Position numbers and translations under genes: made by a program
Assembly (NCBI GenBank): GCA_041200185.1
Contig: CP165730.1
Span: forward strand, 1,054,001 to 1,118,000
Source: G041200185 sp041200185
GTDB taxonomy: Bacteria; Pseudomonadota; Alphaproteobacteria; BNTO01
Length of the DNA: 64,000 nucleotides
Reading direction: 5' to 3'
Shown here: positions 29,664 to 38,675 of the stretch, piece by piece
How positions within the stretch are numbered: the first letter of the stretch is position 1
How the letters are laid out: each line of letters begins with the position of its first letter
Notes under the pieces: model-generated
What the model was told of the DNA's origin: nothing
Databases searched by the model: none
The model's input: only the letters and a program-made list of their open reading frames with translations

Positions 29664-29757
29664 GACAAGCTCCAGATGCGAACAATGTCCTTCTGCGGTG
29701 ACGTTTGGAGTTCAGGGAGCGTGATTTCGAGGCCAGCTGGTAGCCCCGTCCGCTGGC
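29660..29757 (-). pseudogene. C-terminal remnant of tail protein X (gpX)
   Basis: About 30 codons remain: the LPAGLEITLPEL motif of gpX and the ending KDIVRIWSLS, with a stop that overlaps the gpD start. The N-terminal part, including the LysM-like segment, is gone. The sequence just upstream is the stop codon of an AT-richer exported gene, so the break point is within a few bases of 29760. Confidence 0.65.
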
Positions 29758-29759
29758 TA

Positions 29760-30338
29760 TCAATGATTCACTTGCTGCTCAATAAACATTTGACCCGCAC
29801 TGTACTCAGGTTGGATATGCTGGAATTTGTCAGTTTCAGTAGCCTTCGGAACAATATTTCCACCAAAAAACTGCGAAAAAGCAACTTCATGAACAAGTCT
29901 GTCACTTCCCTTTGGGCCCTGGAATGCCAACTCCCAGGTATAATCAAACAAGAATGGCAGACAACCTACAGCGAACGCACGGGACAAAAGCTTTCTGTCA
30001 AATTTAAAGAGGCTGTAGTAGCCCGCATAGTCAAAACGAAAACTCAACAGATTACTGTTTTTCTCCAAACTAACTAAGCGACCATAGTTACTTACAATTT
30101 CCTCCAAATCCTTGCGACTGAGCCCCGACTGGCCATCGTTGTATAAGCCACCGTAAGTTGTGTCTATTCGCTCACGCAACTTTCTCAAATCAACCCCATC
30201 GAGCACAATCTGCTTCGCCCTTACTTCTACCAAATGGTACTCACCCGGGCAAACCAGGACCTCAAATGGCGGGAAGGAAGAATAACCAACACAGCCAAAC
30301 ACAAAGGGAACGAAACTACTCACAAACAATTTACTCAT
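29760..30338 (-). CDS. Exported protein of unknown function inserted in the tail operon
   Basis: AAGGAGGATC precedes the ATG at 30338, followed by a signal peptide (MSKLFVSSFVPFVFGCVGYS). The product has 192 residues. The mature part contains FRFDYAGYYSLFKFDRKLL and AFAVGCLPFLFDYTWELAF. This pattern slightly recalls leucyl/phenylalanyl-tRNA-protein transferases, but I would not assign it. The stop codon touches the gpX remnant. It lies just downstream of the nitrilase-like gene on the same strand. Confidence 0.6.
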   Translation of the reverse strand: MSKLFVSSFVPFVFGCVGYSSFPPFEVLVCPGEYHLVEVRAKQIVLDGVDLRKLRERIDTTYGGLYNDGQSGLSRKDLEEIVSNYGRLVSLEKNSNLLSFRFDYAGYYSLFKFDRKLLSRAFAVGCLPFLFDYTWELAFQGPKGSDRLVHEVAFSQFFGGNIVPKATETDKFQHIQPEYSAGQMFIEQQVNH

Positions 30339-30351
30339 AACAAGATCCTCC

Positions 30352-31753
30352 TTAACTTGAATTTCCAACTTCGTAAAACGCACATGTAAAACGACGCTTG
30401 GTACAATCAGTGCCCATAAGCTTCACAATTCCTTCTCTTTTTAATGAAACCGGCCAGACACTAGATGCAGCTGACATCCGAGCAATCCAACTACGAGGCT
30501 TTGGCCGTGATTTTTCGAATCTCGCGACATGACTAGGCCTCTTGACGCGAAAGACACACGTGGAGCTGGGATCACTCTGCACGACAATTTGCCCTTGAGG
30601 GAAATCCAGTACATAGTCGGCCACCAAGATCGAATTCGACTGAATAATCTGGAGCTTAAAATTTTCTGGATTGGGAAACTGCTGAGGTACCTTTTTTCCA
30701 AGAACCAAAGATCTCAAATTTTTCAATTCGGCATCAGAATCCGGGTAACTAGCAAAAGATTCCCTGCAGGGGCCATTGACAAGTGCAGATACCGGACTTT
30801 CTGATGTCGTTTGAAAGCTATTAACAATCCTGTATGTCCACTTGTGGATTTGCATAGAAAGATCTAGGCAGATGGTGGTTTGAACGGACGAAACAAGAAC
30901 ACTCGCAAAATCAATTTCGTTAGACACCTCTGCCGACTTTCCTATCTGCCCCGCCTGTTTTTTTGAGCTCGTCCTCGGGTACAGGCTCCGTAGTGCCGTT
31001 GCCGATGAAATACAGCAAACGAGACCCTTGCTCAGTTCTTTTGCCCCCTTCTTCACTGGCTGATTCATCAGTCCGCCTCTTAATTAGGGTGTCATCCTCA
31101 GCACAGTACGTGCTCTTTTTGTATCGAGCTAGTACAAAACCATTGTGAATGACAAAGGTCTCATTCGCAAACATGCCCTGGCCAAACTCCCTCGGATCCG
31201 CTCTTAGACAATCGCTAACTGACTTGGACCCAAAGATAATGCCGGACCAAGGAAGAGATCTTCCGTCATTATCCGCGTTACGGAACAACTCATCCGTCGT
31301 ACATCTTAGCAAGTTAAGTACCCTGAGCCGCTCAGCCTCGCCAACCTCATTGTCAGGAAGCTCGTACAAAAAATTTACATAGAAAAACTCGCAAAGCCTC
31401 CCCTGAGAAAACGTCTTGACTGCGGCAAGTAGATCACAAAACGCCTCACTCTTCAACGTCTTCCTTGAGCAGAAATATTCGCTTAAGACAACAAACACAG
31501 GTAGATTGTTATCCTGTGGCACATACTCTACCGCCTGAGAGAGGATGTGGTTGAGGTCTTTCACCGACAGTTGGTAATCATCGTAACTCTCCAAACAATC
31601 CCTCGATACAGTTAGAACTCGAAAGTTTCCAGATTCTATCGACGACCTGAGATCACTCGCCTTCAGACACCGACCAGAACTCCCCCCAAGACACACAAGC
31701 CATGAGGTGTAAACAGGCCAGGAAAAGCCTCCTTCGTGAACGAACCACACCAC
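30352..31753 (-). pseudogene. Nitrilase-superfamily-like exported hydrolase, 1-nt frameshift
   Basis: Two overlapping frames join at a run of seven A/T bases (30958-30964) to give about 466 residues. The order of features fits the carbon-nitrogen hydrolase fold: a strand ending in Glu (VFVVLSEYFC), the FVIHNGFVLARYKK segment with a candidate catalytic Lys, then after the shift TTICLDLSMQ with a candidate Cys, and a D-rich strand near FPQGQIVVQSD. The N-terminus is hydrophobic and may be an export signal, but its start is unclear. The assignment is by motif order only. A homopolymer slip could be a sequencing error. Confidence 0.45.
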
Positions 31754-31846
31754 ACCCCTACATCAAACCAAACACCGCGTGTGTATGCTATTGAAAACGG
31801 GCTGTCAAGTGTTCACGCAATGTCGTCCTGCGTTTCACAGGATAGG

Positions 31847-32374
31847 CTATGTTTTAAGGCATTGGAAAGTCTTTCGAGCCCCCATGAAGCATTGGCTAGA
31901 GGCCGTGAACGCCTGGTTCATCTCGAGGGTTCGCTGTTTGGCCTTCTGGAGGGCGGCTCCTAAAGTGGCTTGTTTGGCGGCTAACGCATCGACATCGACA
32001 CCGTTGGCCTTCAGAGTGGCCGTCAGCTGATCCAAAGAACTTTGCTTCTCCAGAAAAGCTTGTTTGGCTTGCTGAGCCGAAAGCTTGGCCTCCTCAAACC
32101 GTCGAGACAGTTCGGTCGAAGGATTTTGCGCATCTCGCATTTCCAGGGAGAGGGTACGGAGCTGAGTCTCGGCTTCCTGCCAGGCTTGCTTCGCCTGATC
32201 GGTTTCCGTCCTCAGTTTATTGACGGCTGTGGCTTCTCGGAATTGCAAGTCGAGGTCCGTGACCGCTCGTCCGAGAGCCCCAATCTGCTCTTTCCCTTTG
32301 GCAAACGAGCTTTCAAAGTTCCCTGCCAGCGATGCCCCAAGTTCAATCTGAAACTTATGCGCTGTGATCGCCAT
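31847..32374 (-). pseudogene. N-terminal fragment of phage tail tape measure protein
   Basis: The 175-residue fragment starts directly after the gpE' stop, with the tape-measure-like opening MAITAHKFQIELGASLAGNF. It continues as a long heptad-rich coiled coil (KLRTETDQAKQAWQEAETQL and so on). Tape measures of P2-like phages are about 600-900 residues, so most of the gene is missing. The break coincides with the start of the AT-richer exported genes. Without a tape measure this prophage cannot make a tail. Confidence 0.75.
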
Positions 32375-32709
32375 CTACTCCCACTCCTTCTGAAGGTCTT
32401 GCAGAGCCCGAGCCCACTCCAAAAATTCGTCACACTCCATGTCGAGCCAAGGCGTGATACCGCCACCCGTGAAGTGGGCGAGTGTAAGAATCACTTTGCG
32501 GAGGTCTTGACCGCCTCCGATCCGAAAAAATCCGTCAACCGCTTCTGGACTTTGAGGTAGTCCGATAGGTCGAGATCCTCGACCGCCTCCCTTGGGATTT
32601 CCGCAAGATTGGCGACAAGCAGGACTTCCTTCTCCGCGTCAGTGGCGGCAAGCTTATCGACGACCAAGCGATCCCGGACTTTGGGGCGCCGGAGCTGAAG
32701 GCTCTTCAT
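32375..32709 (-). CDS. Phage tail assembly chaperones gpE and gpE+E' (programmed -1 frameshift)
   Basis: The zero frame (32709-32491) gives the 72-residue gpE-like protein MKSLQLRRPKVRDRLVVDKL..., ending SEAVKTSAK. A slip at TTTTTTC brings ribosomes into the -1 frame, which stays open to the TAG at 32375. It encodes the GpE motif GITPWLDMECDEFLEWARAL just before the tape measure start. This is the conserved E/E' arrangement of P2 and of many long-tailed phages, and it is intact here. The 5' flank has been replaced by an exported glycosyltransferase gene. Confidence 0.85.
32524..32530 (-). promoter_or_regulatory. -1 ribosomal slippery heptamer T TTT TTC
   Basis: On the minus strand the zero-frame codons GAT TTT TTC contain T_TTT_TTC, a canonical X_XXY_YYZ site. 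The -1 frame after it encodes the rest of gpE'. The downstream sequence is GC-rich (GGATCGGAGGCGG) and could support a stimulatory structure. Confidence 0.75.
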
Positions 32710-32723
32710 AAAATCTTTAAACT

Positions 32724-34526
32724 CTATTCTCCATAAAATACAGGGAGACCTTGCTCTTCCGTTCTATTTTCTAGGAATGCCTTCAAAGATTCATCATTCT
32801 CCGTAACATCTATAAGTGCTGTAAAGTGATAGCGGTCGTATAACATCCTAACGATCCGAGTTTCTGATGAAGTGGAAGTCGCAGTAAATTGAGCGACAGG
32901 ATCACGTGACCACCAATTATCATAAGCATAAATACGAATATCGAGATTAAATTGATTTGCAATGTTTTGAAAGAATTCGAGATCTCGTTTTTGATCCAAT
33001 CCAACAAATGCTGCATGATGGGTTTTTTGTAGCAAAATAAGGGCTTGTTGGTATTCCAGACTGGGTAATCCTAAAACGTTAATCGAACAGACATTATTTT
33101 TAGATCCTACAGGAACTCTTACTACCCGTACGTTTTCATTTTCATTTTGTAATTCATATAGCTCTGCCTCTGTATTTACATTTTCATATTGGATGAGATA
33201 TCGCCCCCCAATACTAGCGGAAGCAAGTTGTGAAAAATTATGAATTATCGTAGCAGGGTTATTAATAGGTGGTCGAATATAAGATAAGCCTAAATGGTGC
33301 ATAACTTCGTCATGATAATTCCACCATACTTCTTCTATTGACCCTGGGATCATAGATCCTACCTGCCAAAATTTTGTTTCTCGATCTGGATGCCATATAG
33401 ATACATCACCACAAGCAATTGCGCGTAAAGAGGGGGATTGTATCCCATTTTGCAATAGAATACTTGCAGCGATTGGATAACATAATCTGCAATTATACGT
33501 TGTTGGAAGAAGGAAGATATCTCCTTTATAGCATTGTTGTAGATAAAGGCCCATAGCATGTTCTTCTGTAGGATCGCCTTTTGTTTTTGCCATCCTAAAA
33601 CATTGTTCTAAGGGGGATGTCGATTTTTTTCGTGATGCAGGAGAACCGGGGAGCGGAAGAACGGCACGTTTTACAGGATCACTTCCTTGTGATGCAGGAG
33701 GACCACGGAGCGAAACAGGACATTTTACAGAATCATTTTTTTGATTGCCTTTCATTTGCTCTAAATTAATAAAAACAAACCCACCACTAATTTGAAAGTA
33801 GTTGTGAGATTGCTGGGAACTTAGTTGCTTCTGATATTTCCAGGTAATGGCATTGGTAAGGATTGCGTTGTTACATACTCCATCTTTTCCATATAAAATT
33901 GGCGAGGATCCAGGATTTTCTAAATTACAATCAATAAATAAATAATTAGCGCCTATAATAGGCTGCCCTTTTTCTTTGCACTCATTATATAGGGACTGTA
34001 AATCTTTTACGACAAGGACATCAGAGTCTACCCAAAAGTAATCATTTATCCCTATTATCTCATTACTTGATTTATCAAAAACCTTACGTTCTGAAAATAG
34101 TCGCGGAATGAGAATTCGAAGACAAACGAGTCTACTTGAATCTTTGGATATCATATCATCCAGTGTTTGTATGGACTCTCGTGGTATGTCTACCAGAGAG
34201 ATTTGAACTGAAGAGTTTATCTCTGTTAATTTTTTCAGTCGTTTTTCATCTTCCTCAGTAGGAGCACTTCCTCTTTCTACTTTTTCATTTGATTCATTTA
34301 AATATTTATCTTGCCCGACAAAAATAATGAAATGCTTAGGACAATCTGGACAGTTTTTTATGATAGAATGTATAGTTACTATTGTAGGCTCAAGATAACC
34401 CCGATCTGTAGCCATCACAAAATTTAGTACTGGTGATTGAGTCTTCACGCTACAAAACGACAAGATATTACCAAACAATACCCAAAAAACAAATAACCAA
34501 CATTTAAAAAATTTCTTTATAACCAT
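32724..34526 (-). CDS. Exported GT8 glycosyltransferase with a C-terminal OTU-like cysteine protease domain
   Basis: GGGGAG precedes the ATG. The 600-residue product has a signal peptide or anchor (KKFFKCWLFVFWVLFGNIL), then a GT8 domain with NFVMATDRGYLEPT, the DxD motif in FWVDSDVLVV, and FQISGGFVFINLEQM. Residues about 280-320 are a two-unit 19-residue insertion. Near the C-terminus the segment NNVC480SINVLG resembles the OTU DGxC motif. The pattern LANxFNLDIRIYxYD and RMLYDRYH567FTALI resembles the OTU end with its catalytic His. If right, this is a bifunctional host-directed effector: glycosyltransferase plus deubiquitinase-like protease. The gene is AT-rich and intact, and sits directly before gpE. 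Confidence 0.65.
   Translation of the reverse strand: MVIKKFFKCWLFVFWVLFGNILSFCSVKTQSPVLNFVMATDRGYLEPTIVTIHSIIKNCPDCPKHFIIFVGQDKYLNESNEKVERGSAPTEEDEKRLKKLTEINSSVQISLVDIPRESIQTLDDMISKDSSRLVCLRILIPRLFSERKVFDKSSNEIIGINDYFWVDSDVLVVKDLQSLYNECKEKGQPIIGANYLFIDCNLENPGSSPILYGKDGVCNNAILTNAITWKYQKQLSSQQSHNYFQISGGFVFINLEQMKGNQKNDSVKCPVSLRGPPASQGSDPVKRAVLPLPGSPASRKKSTSPLEQCFRMAKTKGDPTEEHAMGLYLQQCYKGDIFLLPTTYNCRLCYPIAASILLQNGIQSPSLRAIACGDVSIWHPDRETKFWQVGSMIPGSIEEVWWNYHDEVMHHLGLSYIRPPINNPATIIHNFSQLASASIGGRYLIQYENVNTEAELYELQNENENVRVVRVPVGSKNNVCSINVLGLPSLEYQQALILLQKTHHAAFVGLDQKRDLEFFQNIANQFNLDIRIYAYDNWWSRDPVAQFTATSTSSETRIVRMLYDRYHFTALIDVTENDESLKAFLENRTEEQGLPVFYGE
33632..33735 (-). repeat. In-frame tandem repeat inserted in the glycosyltransferase gene
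   Basis: Two units with a 57-bp period (33632-33688 and 33689 to about 33735) interrupt the GT8 domain without shifting the frame. Each begins gtgatgcagga on the plus strand and shares the later block ttttacag. They encode Pro/Ser/Arg-rich 19-residue units (with PPASQGSDPVK and PGSPASRKKS). They are more GC-rich than the host gene. This recalls Rickettsia palindromic elements, which also sit inside genes, but no similarity to them is claimed. Confidence 0.6.
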
Positions 34527-34555
34527 ACACTCCCCTAAAAAGTAAAAACAAAAAT

Positions 34556-35410
34556 TTACTCAAAAAATAATAAAGGCTTAACTTCTAAAGCTATTTTTTG
34601 AGTTTCTTTATCATTATAAGCTTGTCTAAAAGCCCATGATAATAAGTTTTTTTGGGGCCAGACATATTCTGATTGGGCCGCTTTTAAAGCTTTCCTGTAT
34701 AAGGGAGATACATATCTTGGCTCTATTTTCATATCTTTATATTGTCCAATCACACTTAAGTATATACCAACAGCATACATATGTCCTTCAGAAATAGCCT
34801 TTCCTTTATAGGTAAATAATTCTCGAGCTACTGGTTGCCATCGCGAATTACAAAAATATTCTGGTAACCAATAAGCATCGATTAATCCTTCTTCATATAA
34901 TCGAGCACATATAGACAAATAAACAGACATAGGAAACTTTCTAGCTTCAAAATCTTCTACGCCATTACAATATTCAGTAGCTAACTGGTAAACTCTATCG
35001 GCAGCATGTTCTTTGTACGCTTGCGATATCTGCTTTACAGTATCACTTCTGCCGCTACGCGCATTAGGTTGAAATTTTATTGAAACAAACTTAAGATCTC
35101 CTTTTCCCTCATCAGGTAAAATTTCCTTTTTGGAAATAGCTAAATTAGCCTCTGAAGCACATCTTCGTAATACATGCTTTTTATCTGAAACTTTGTTAAA
35201 TTCATATTGTTGAAAAGAAAATTCAGAGACCGAAGAACTCCTAAATAAAGGAGGACAATCTTCTTTTCGCTTTTCATTGACTTGAGTCGTATCCATCTGT
35301 CCTAGCTTAGCGTAATCTGACGGTGACGACAGAGCATCAGAAAAACTACTGCTAAATACGGCTACAGGAGTCCAAAGGGCCACCGTGAACATCGTTAGCT
35401 TTCTATCCAT
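34556..35410 (-). CDS. Exported protein of unknown function, helical repeats
   Basis: The 284-residue product starts with a hydrophobic stretch (MFTVALWTPVAVFSSSF from Met7) that can act as a signal peptide. About 80 low-complexity residues follow, then a helical domain. Segments such as AADRVYQLATEYCNGVED, MSVYLSICARLYEEGLIDAY and GHMYAVGIYLSVIGQ have the spacing of Sel1/TPR-like helical hairpins, although no motif is clean. It lies 30 bp upstream of the glycosyltransferase gene on the same strand. It is intact. A protein-binding effector is a guess. Confidence 0.6.
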   Translation of the reverse strand: MDRKLTMFTVALWTPVAVFSSSFSDALSSPSDYAKLGQMDTTQVNEKRKEDCPPLFRSSSVSEFSFQQYEFNKVSDKKHVLRRCASEANLAISKKEILPDEGKGDLKFVSIKFQPNARSGRSDTVKQISQAYKEHAADRVYQLATEYCNGVEDFEARKFPMSVYLSICARLYEEGLIDAYWLPEYFCNSRWQPVARELFTYKGKAISEGHMYAVGIYLSVIGQYKDMKIEPRYVSPLYRKALKAAQSEYVWPQKNLLSWAFRQAYNDKETQKIALEVKPLLFFE

Positions 35411-35508
35411 GAAAAATCCATAAAAAACCTCTACGTCTAAATGGTATCAACATATTTCAGAAAATACAATTTTTTAAAATTGTATTAGACACTGTCGTCA
35501 CAAGATAG

Positions 35509-36372
35509 TCAGTTCGTCGATGGCGCCAAACAGGGCAATGGCGTCGGAAAGCGGCAGGCAAAGGCGTTGTGCTGATCGATATGAACGTCTTGCAACGGCT
35601 GGTTAATCACTTTTGTTTTTTTAAAATGTTTGTAGTGGTTGAGTTCATGAAATAAATGTAAGTGTATAGGTATGTCCTCATCCGTCACTCTTATGGTAGC
35701 ATCAGACAAATCCCACAAGCAATTAGTGAATTTTTCAGGGCCAATGAAGATGAGATTTTTAGCAAATAGAGATGATACCTGGGCCAAAAAACACGAGGAG
35801 TAGCACCCTAAAAGGAAATCGCGAATATAATCTACAGAAATGTTGTTCTTTAACATAAAATTGTCATCCCAGCCTAATAATTGCCTTATTTGGATGGGAA
35901 CTTTTTGCAGCCATTGATTCTTAAAAGCACCATTTGAATCTACTTGTAGATTTAGCAGGATTGGGAAATTTATATTGAAGATCACAAGATCATTGGAGTT
36001 TAATTCAGCTATTTCTTCCAAAAGTAACTGTCCAACCTTTGTTTTATTAATTTGATAAAACCCTTGAGCCACCTGATCTATAAAATCCTCAGGATTCACC
36101 TCTTGGTTTTTACCTCCTTTGACCACGGTGCTAGTTTGATCATTAAGAGGTTCGCAACTAATCACTCCAATTTTTGTTTCATTTTTACGATTTTTAGAGC
36201 TCGTTAAAACTACGCTTCCATATAAATATTTGAGACTACGAGAAACCTTCCTATTTTTATTAAGCTGTGGTCCTCCAACAGAGTCTTCTGGACGAGTATC
36301 TCTTATCATTGTAATTTCTACTGCATTTAGTGATGAGACTAATGAGATAAAAACTAAAGAGTGTGATTTCAT
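35509..36372 (-). pseudogene. M91-like zinc peptidase fragment fused to an adhesin module
   Basis: The ATG at 36372 gives a signal peptide (MKSHSLVFISLVSSLNA). The body resembles the two M91-like genes at 43-48 kb: a GQLLLEEI segment in place of GRxLLYRIL, and the metal site LFHELNHYKHF. Right after HELNHYKHFKKTK it switches to NQPLQDVHIDQHNAFA, the same module found at the end of the giant adhesin (about 23775), and frame-shifts into the stop. The downstream metal ligand and C-terminal part of the peptidase are therefore missing, and the enzyme is probably inactive. Read in the other frame the module continues PLSDAIALFGAIDELT. Confidence 0.6.
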
Positions 36373-36423
36373 GGGCCACGTATTTGCCGGACAACTCAAT
36401 ATTTCATTATTAGTTCAAAACAG

Positions 36424-37224
36424 TTAAGTTATAGTTAATAGGATGTATATTTTTTTATAAAAAGAGGTGTGGAGCCTTGGATTAGGTTTCTCCTTCTTGT
36501 TGTGGAACGTCACGGCAACAACAGCGGCATAAGGACAGTCTCCTGAGGCATTCGACTCCTCATAGCTGTTCGTGCTGTTGCGAGTCAGCACAAAACAACC
36601 GTCTTTCCCTTGGGCAAAGGCCTGGGTGAGGGGCTCATGATCGGACAGGAGTTCATCCTCAGCCGTCCCCATCAGGAGGTCGTAGAAGTTTTCGGGAGTG
36701 TTGGCGAGGGGCGTGCTCTCCTTGTTGACACCGTACTTTTCGTTTTTCCGTGAGAGAACGCGGAATTGAACGGGGATAGCATCGGGGCGGTGCCGTGGCT
36801 CGTCGCGAAGAGTCGTCTCCAGTGAAGGCAACTGATTGATATCACGAAGCTGGAAGAGGATCGGATCAGTCGAGATTGTGGCCGCCTGTTGGAGAACCCC
36901 GCTTTTCTGTTCCCGAACGATACGCTGCCGCTCCTTTCCCTTGGGGCCTTTGGACCGAACGACTTCACAGTGAGCGGTTTGTTGTTGCTCGCCCTCTTTC
37001 AAAGTCTCCGTCTTCTCAGCTTGCAGGCCCTCAAGAGCTTCCGCTTGGTCTTGTTGGAGACGTTTTCGAACGCTTTCTGCTGCGGCTGTAAAGCAGGTTT
37101 GGGCGTCTTGAGCTACCTCCAGCATAGGGTCCGTGCATGAACGAGGCGCCATAACACGCCGAGCCACCGCTTGGATGGGTAACTCTTTCGTCGATTGGAG
37201 AGCGAGAACGTCGTCAAAACGCAT
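36424..37224 (-). CDS. Unrecognised GC-richer fragment between exported genes
   Basis: AAGGAAG precedes the ATG at 37224, giving 266 residues starting MRFDDVLALQSTKELPIQAV. It is rich in Q, E and R and has helical heptads around residues 45-120. The base composition is like the phage and adhesin genes rather than the flanking exported genes. Its last 20 residues turn abruptly AT-rich (FYKKIYILLTIT), suggesting that the original C-terminus was cut off by an insertion. It may be a piece of a phage or adhesin gene; no family is recognised. Confidence 0.45.
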   Translation of the reverse strand: MRFDDVLALQSTKELPIQAVARRVMAPRSCTDPMLEVAQDAQTCFTAAAESVRKRLQQDQAEALEGLQAEKTETLKEGEQQQTAHCEVVRSKGPKGKERQRIVREQKSGVLQQAATISTDPILFQLRDINQLPSLETTLRDEPRHRPDAIPVQFRVLSRKNEKYGVNKESTPLANTPENFYDLLMGTAEDELLSDHEPLTQAFAQGKDGCFVLTRNSTNSYEESNASGDCPYAAVVAVTFHNKKEKPNPRLHTSFYKKIYILLTIT

Positions 37225-37515
37225 GAACTTCCTTCGTTTCCCAGAGTTCATAAGAACCAACATACTTAGGAATATTTTTTGAACTATCTTTTCGAGCGCC
37301 ACTTTATCAAAATCTTATACTTATCTTGTGCTTATTTTACTATTAAAGGAATACTGTCAGTTTCTTTATTGGATCCCTTCATTCTATCGAAGATTCCAAA
37401 AATGACACAAAATCCGTTTAATGAAACAGTCCAAATACCTTTACAAATCTCGCTTGACCAAATTTGGCAAATAAAGTAAATTGAGTTCGTGAGTTTTTCG
37501 TTTTGGAGTTTTATC

Positions 37516-38190
37516 ATGCATTTTAGGAAAATGTTTGCAATGACTTTTTTGGTAGTTACGCCATCCGCTTTGTTGGCATCGTCGAAGAGCACAGCTATTC
37601 ATCCAGATGATAGAGATGCTCTAAAGACTTGGTGCAGGGAAAATTTAGATTCTGACTTGATCACACCTCAGCAACGAAAAGTGATTTCGTCGTTTTATAA
37701 CAGCTTGCAAAGCGAAGTTTTTACCCAGGAGGGCGCTAACTTTTTTATTCACGAATTGAGTCCGTCTTTTACGAAGGACTTAGCGCGTTACTTGAGAGAA
37801 CAAGACACAGCCGCTGCGCCTCAGACACATGCAAATGATAAGAGACCTGGGGCCATTTACTTTTTTGGCTCACAAGAAGAGTCCCTTCAACGTACGGGTA
37901 AAAATATTTTGAACACACAAGTTACTCGGGAAGCTTGGAAAAAATCGATAGCTAATTATAGGAACGCCCATCAGGGCCACGTTAGGATCAATCAAGAGTT
38001 GGAAGGAATTAGAGGGTCTCTCGAGAATCCTGCTGTGACAGATGACATGATAACAAATCAGATCAAAAACTTTTGTATGCTTTATCCCCGCGTGGGGCAG
38101 GACGTTTTCCCCGGTTTTTTTCAATTGTCTGTTCGTGATGGAGATGATTTAAAATCGATACTTCGTCGTTATTTCAAACAGCCAAAATAG
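37516..38190 (+). CDS. Exported protein of unknown function
   Basis: TTGGAG precedes the ATG at 37516, chosen over the one 27 bp earlier because the signal peptide MHFRKMFAMTFLVVTPSALLAS then fits. The product has 224 residues. The mature part is helical, with conserved-looking blocks such as FFIHELSPSFTKDLARYLRE and NFCMLYPRVGQDVFPGFFQ. No domain is recognised. It is the only exported gene of the island on the plus strand, apart from the fragment at 26.3 kb. It is intact. Confidence 0.65.
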   Translation: MHFRKMFAMTFLVVTPSALLASSKSTAIHPDDRDALKTWCRENLDSDLITPQQRKVISSFYNSLQSEVFTQEGANFFIHELSPSFTKDLARYLREQDTAAAPQTHANDKRPGAIYFFGSQEESLQRTGKNILNTQVTREAWKKSIANYRNAHQGHVRINQELEGIRGSLENPAVTDDMITNQIKNFCMLYPRVGQDVFPGFFQLSVRDGDDLKSILRRYFKQPK

Positions 38191-38231
38191 ACAGGTGTAA
38201 TTAAATTATTCCAGGCCAGCGATGAGTCATT

Positions 38232-38471
38232 TCAGTTTGGACATCCAGACTGGTTTTGGATCGCTGGTTCTGCTGCCGATTTTATCGTCGCTGATGTATG
38301 GTTGTTTGTGGTTACCGTGAACGTTGATTGCATCAAATCGAACGCTGTTGTTTTGCCGGCCACGGATTCGAGAGCCTTAGCCAAGTAGGCGAGCTGATCG
38401 GGCTCGGCCGTTTCCACGAGAGTTTTTAACCTGGCTTCAAGAGCTTCCAAAACCTCTTTACTCAGACTCAT
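38232..38471 (-). CDS. Small phage tail-region protein
   Basis: This 79-residue protein begins MSLSKEVLEALEARLKTLVE. Its ATG overlaps the end of the preceding small gene, a translational coupling typical of phage operons. It is helical, with a Thr/Asn-rich C-terminus. It lies at the end of the tail-fibre gene group. Function unknown. Confidence 0.6.
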   Translation of the reverse strand: MSLSKEVLEALEARLKTLVETAEPDQLAYLAKALESVAGKTTAFDLMQSTFTVTTNNHTSATIKSAAEPAIQNQSGCPN

Positions 38472-38667
38472 AAGGGGACCTACATAACGCTAGTTGGGTT
38501 TCAAAAAGGTGTTTCTTCAAGAGCGCATCGGTCTCTACTTCGTTACGCTCCTGCTTTGTTACATCCGCATCAATTTTCTCCAGCGCCTCCCGGATGCGCA
38601 TCACGTCGTGCGACGCAATGTTGTCCTTATGGGGAAGCGGATAGTGACGTGTTGTCTCGGTCTTCAT
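38458..38667 (-). CDS. Small phage structural protein
   Basis: TAGGAGGCGCC stands right before the ATG at 38667, so the longer frame upstream is not used. The 69-residue product has the phage-like opening MKTETTRHYPLPHKDNIASHDVMRI, followed by a helix (EALEKIDADVTKQE). Similar short proteins with PLPHPDN..D..R.. are found in tail-fibre regions. It is coupled by overlap to the next gene. Confidence 0.65.
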   Translation of the reverse strand: MKTETTRHYPLPHKDNIASHDVMRIREALEKIDADVTKQERNEVETDALLKKHLFETQLALCRSPYESE

Positions 38668-38675
38668 GGCGCCTC

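Noticed and set aside
29760..30338. Leucyl/phenylalanyl-tRNA-protein transferase
   Set aside because: Only a short FDRKLLSRAFAVGCLPF-like stretch resembles it, and the protein has a signal peptide. Not enough to assign.
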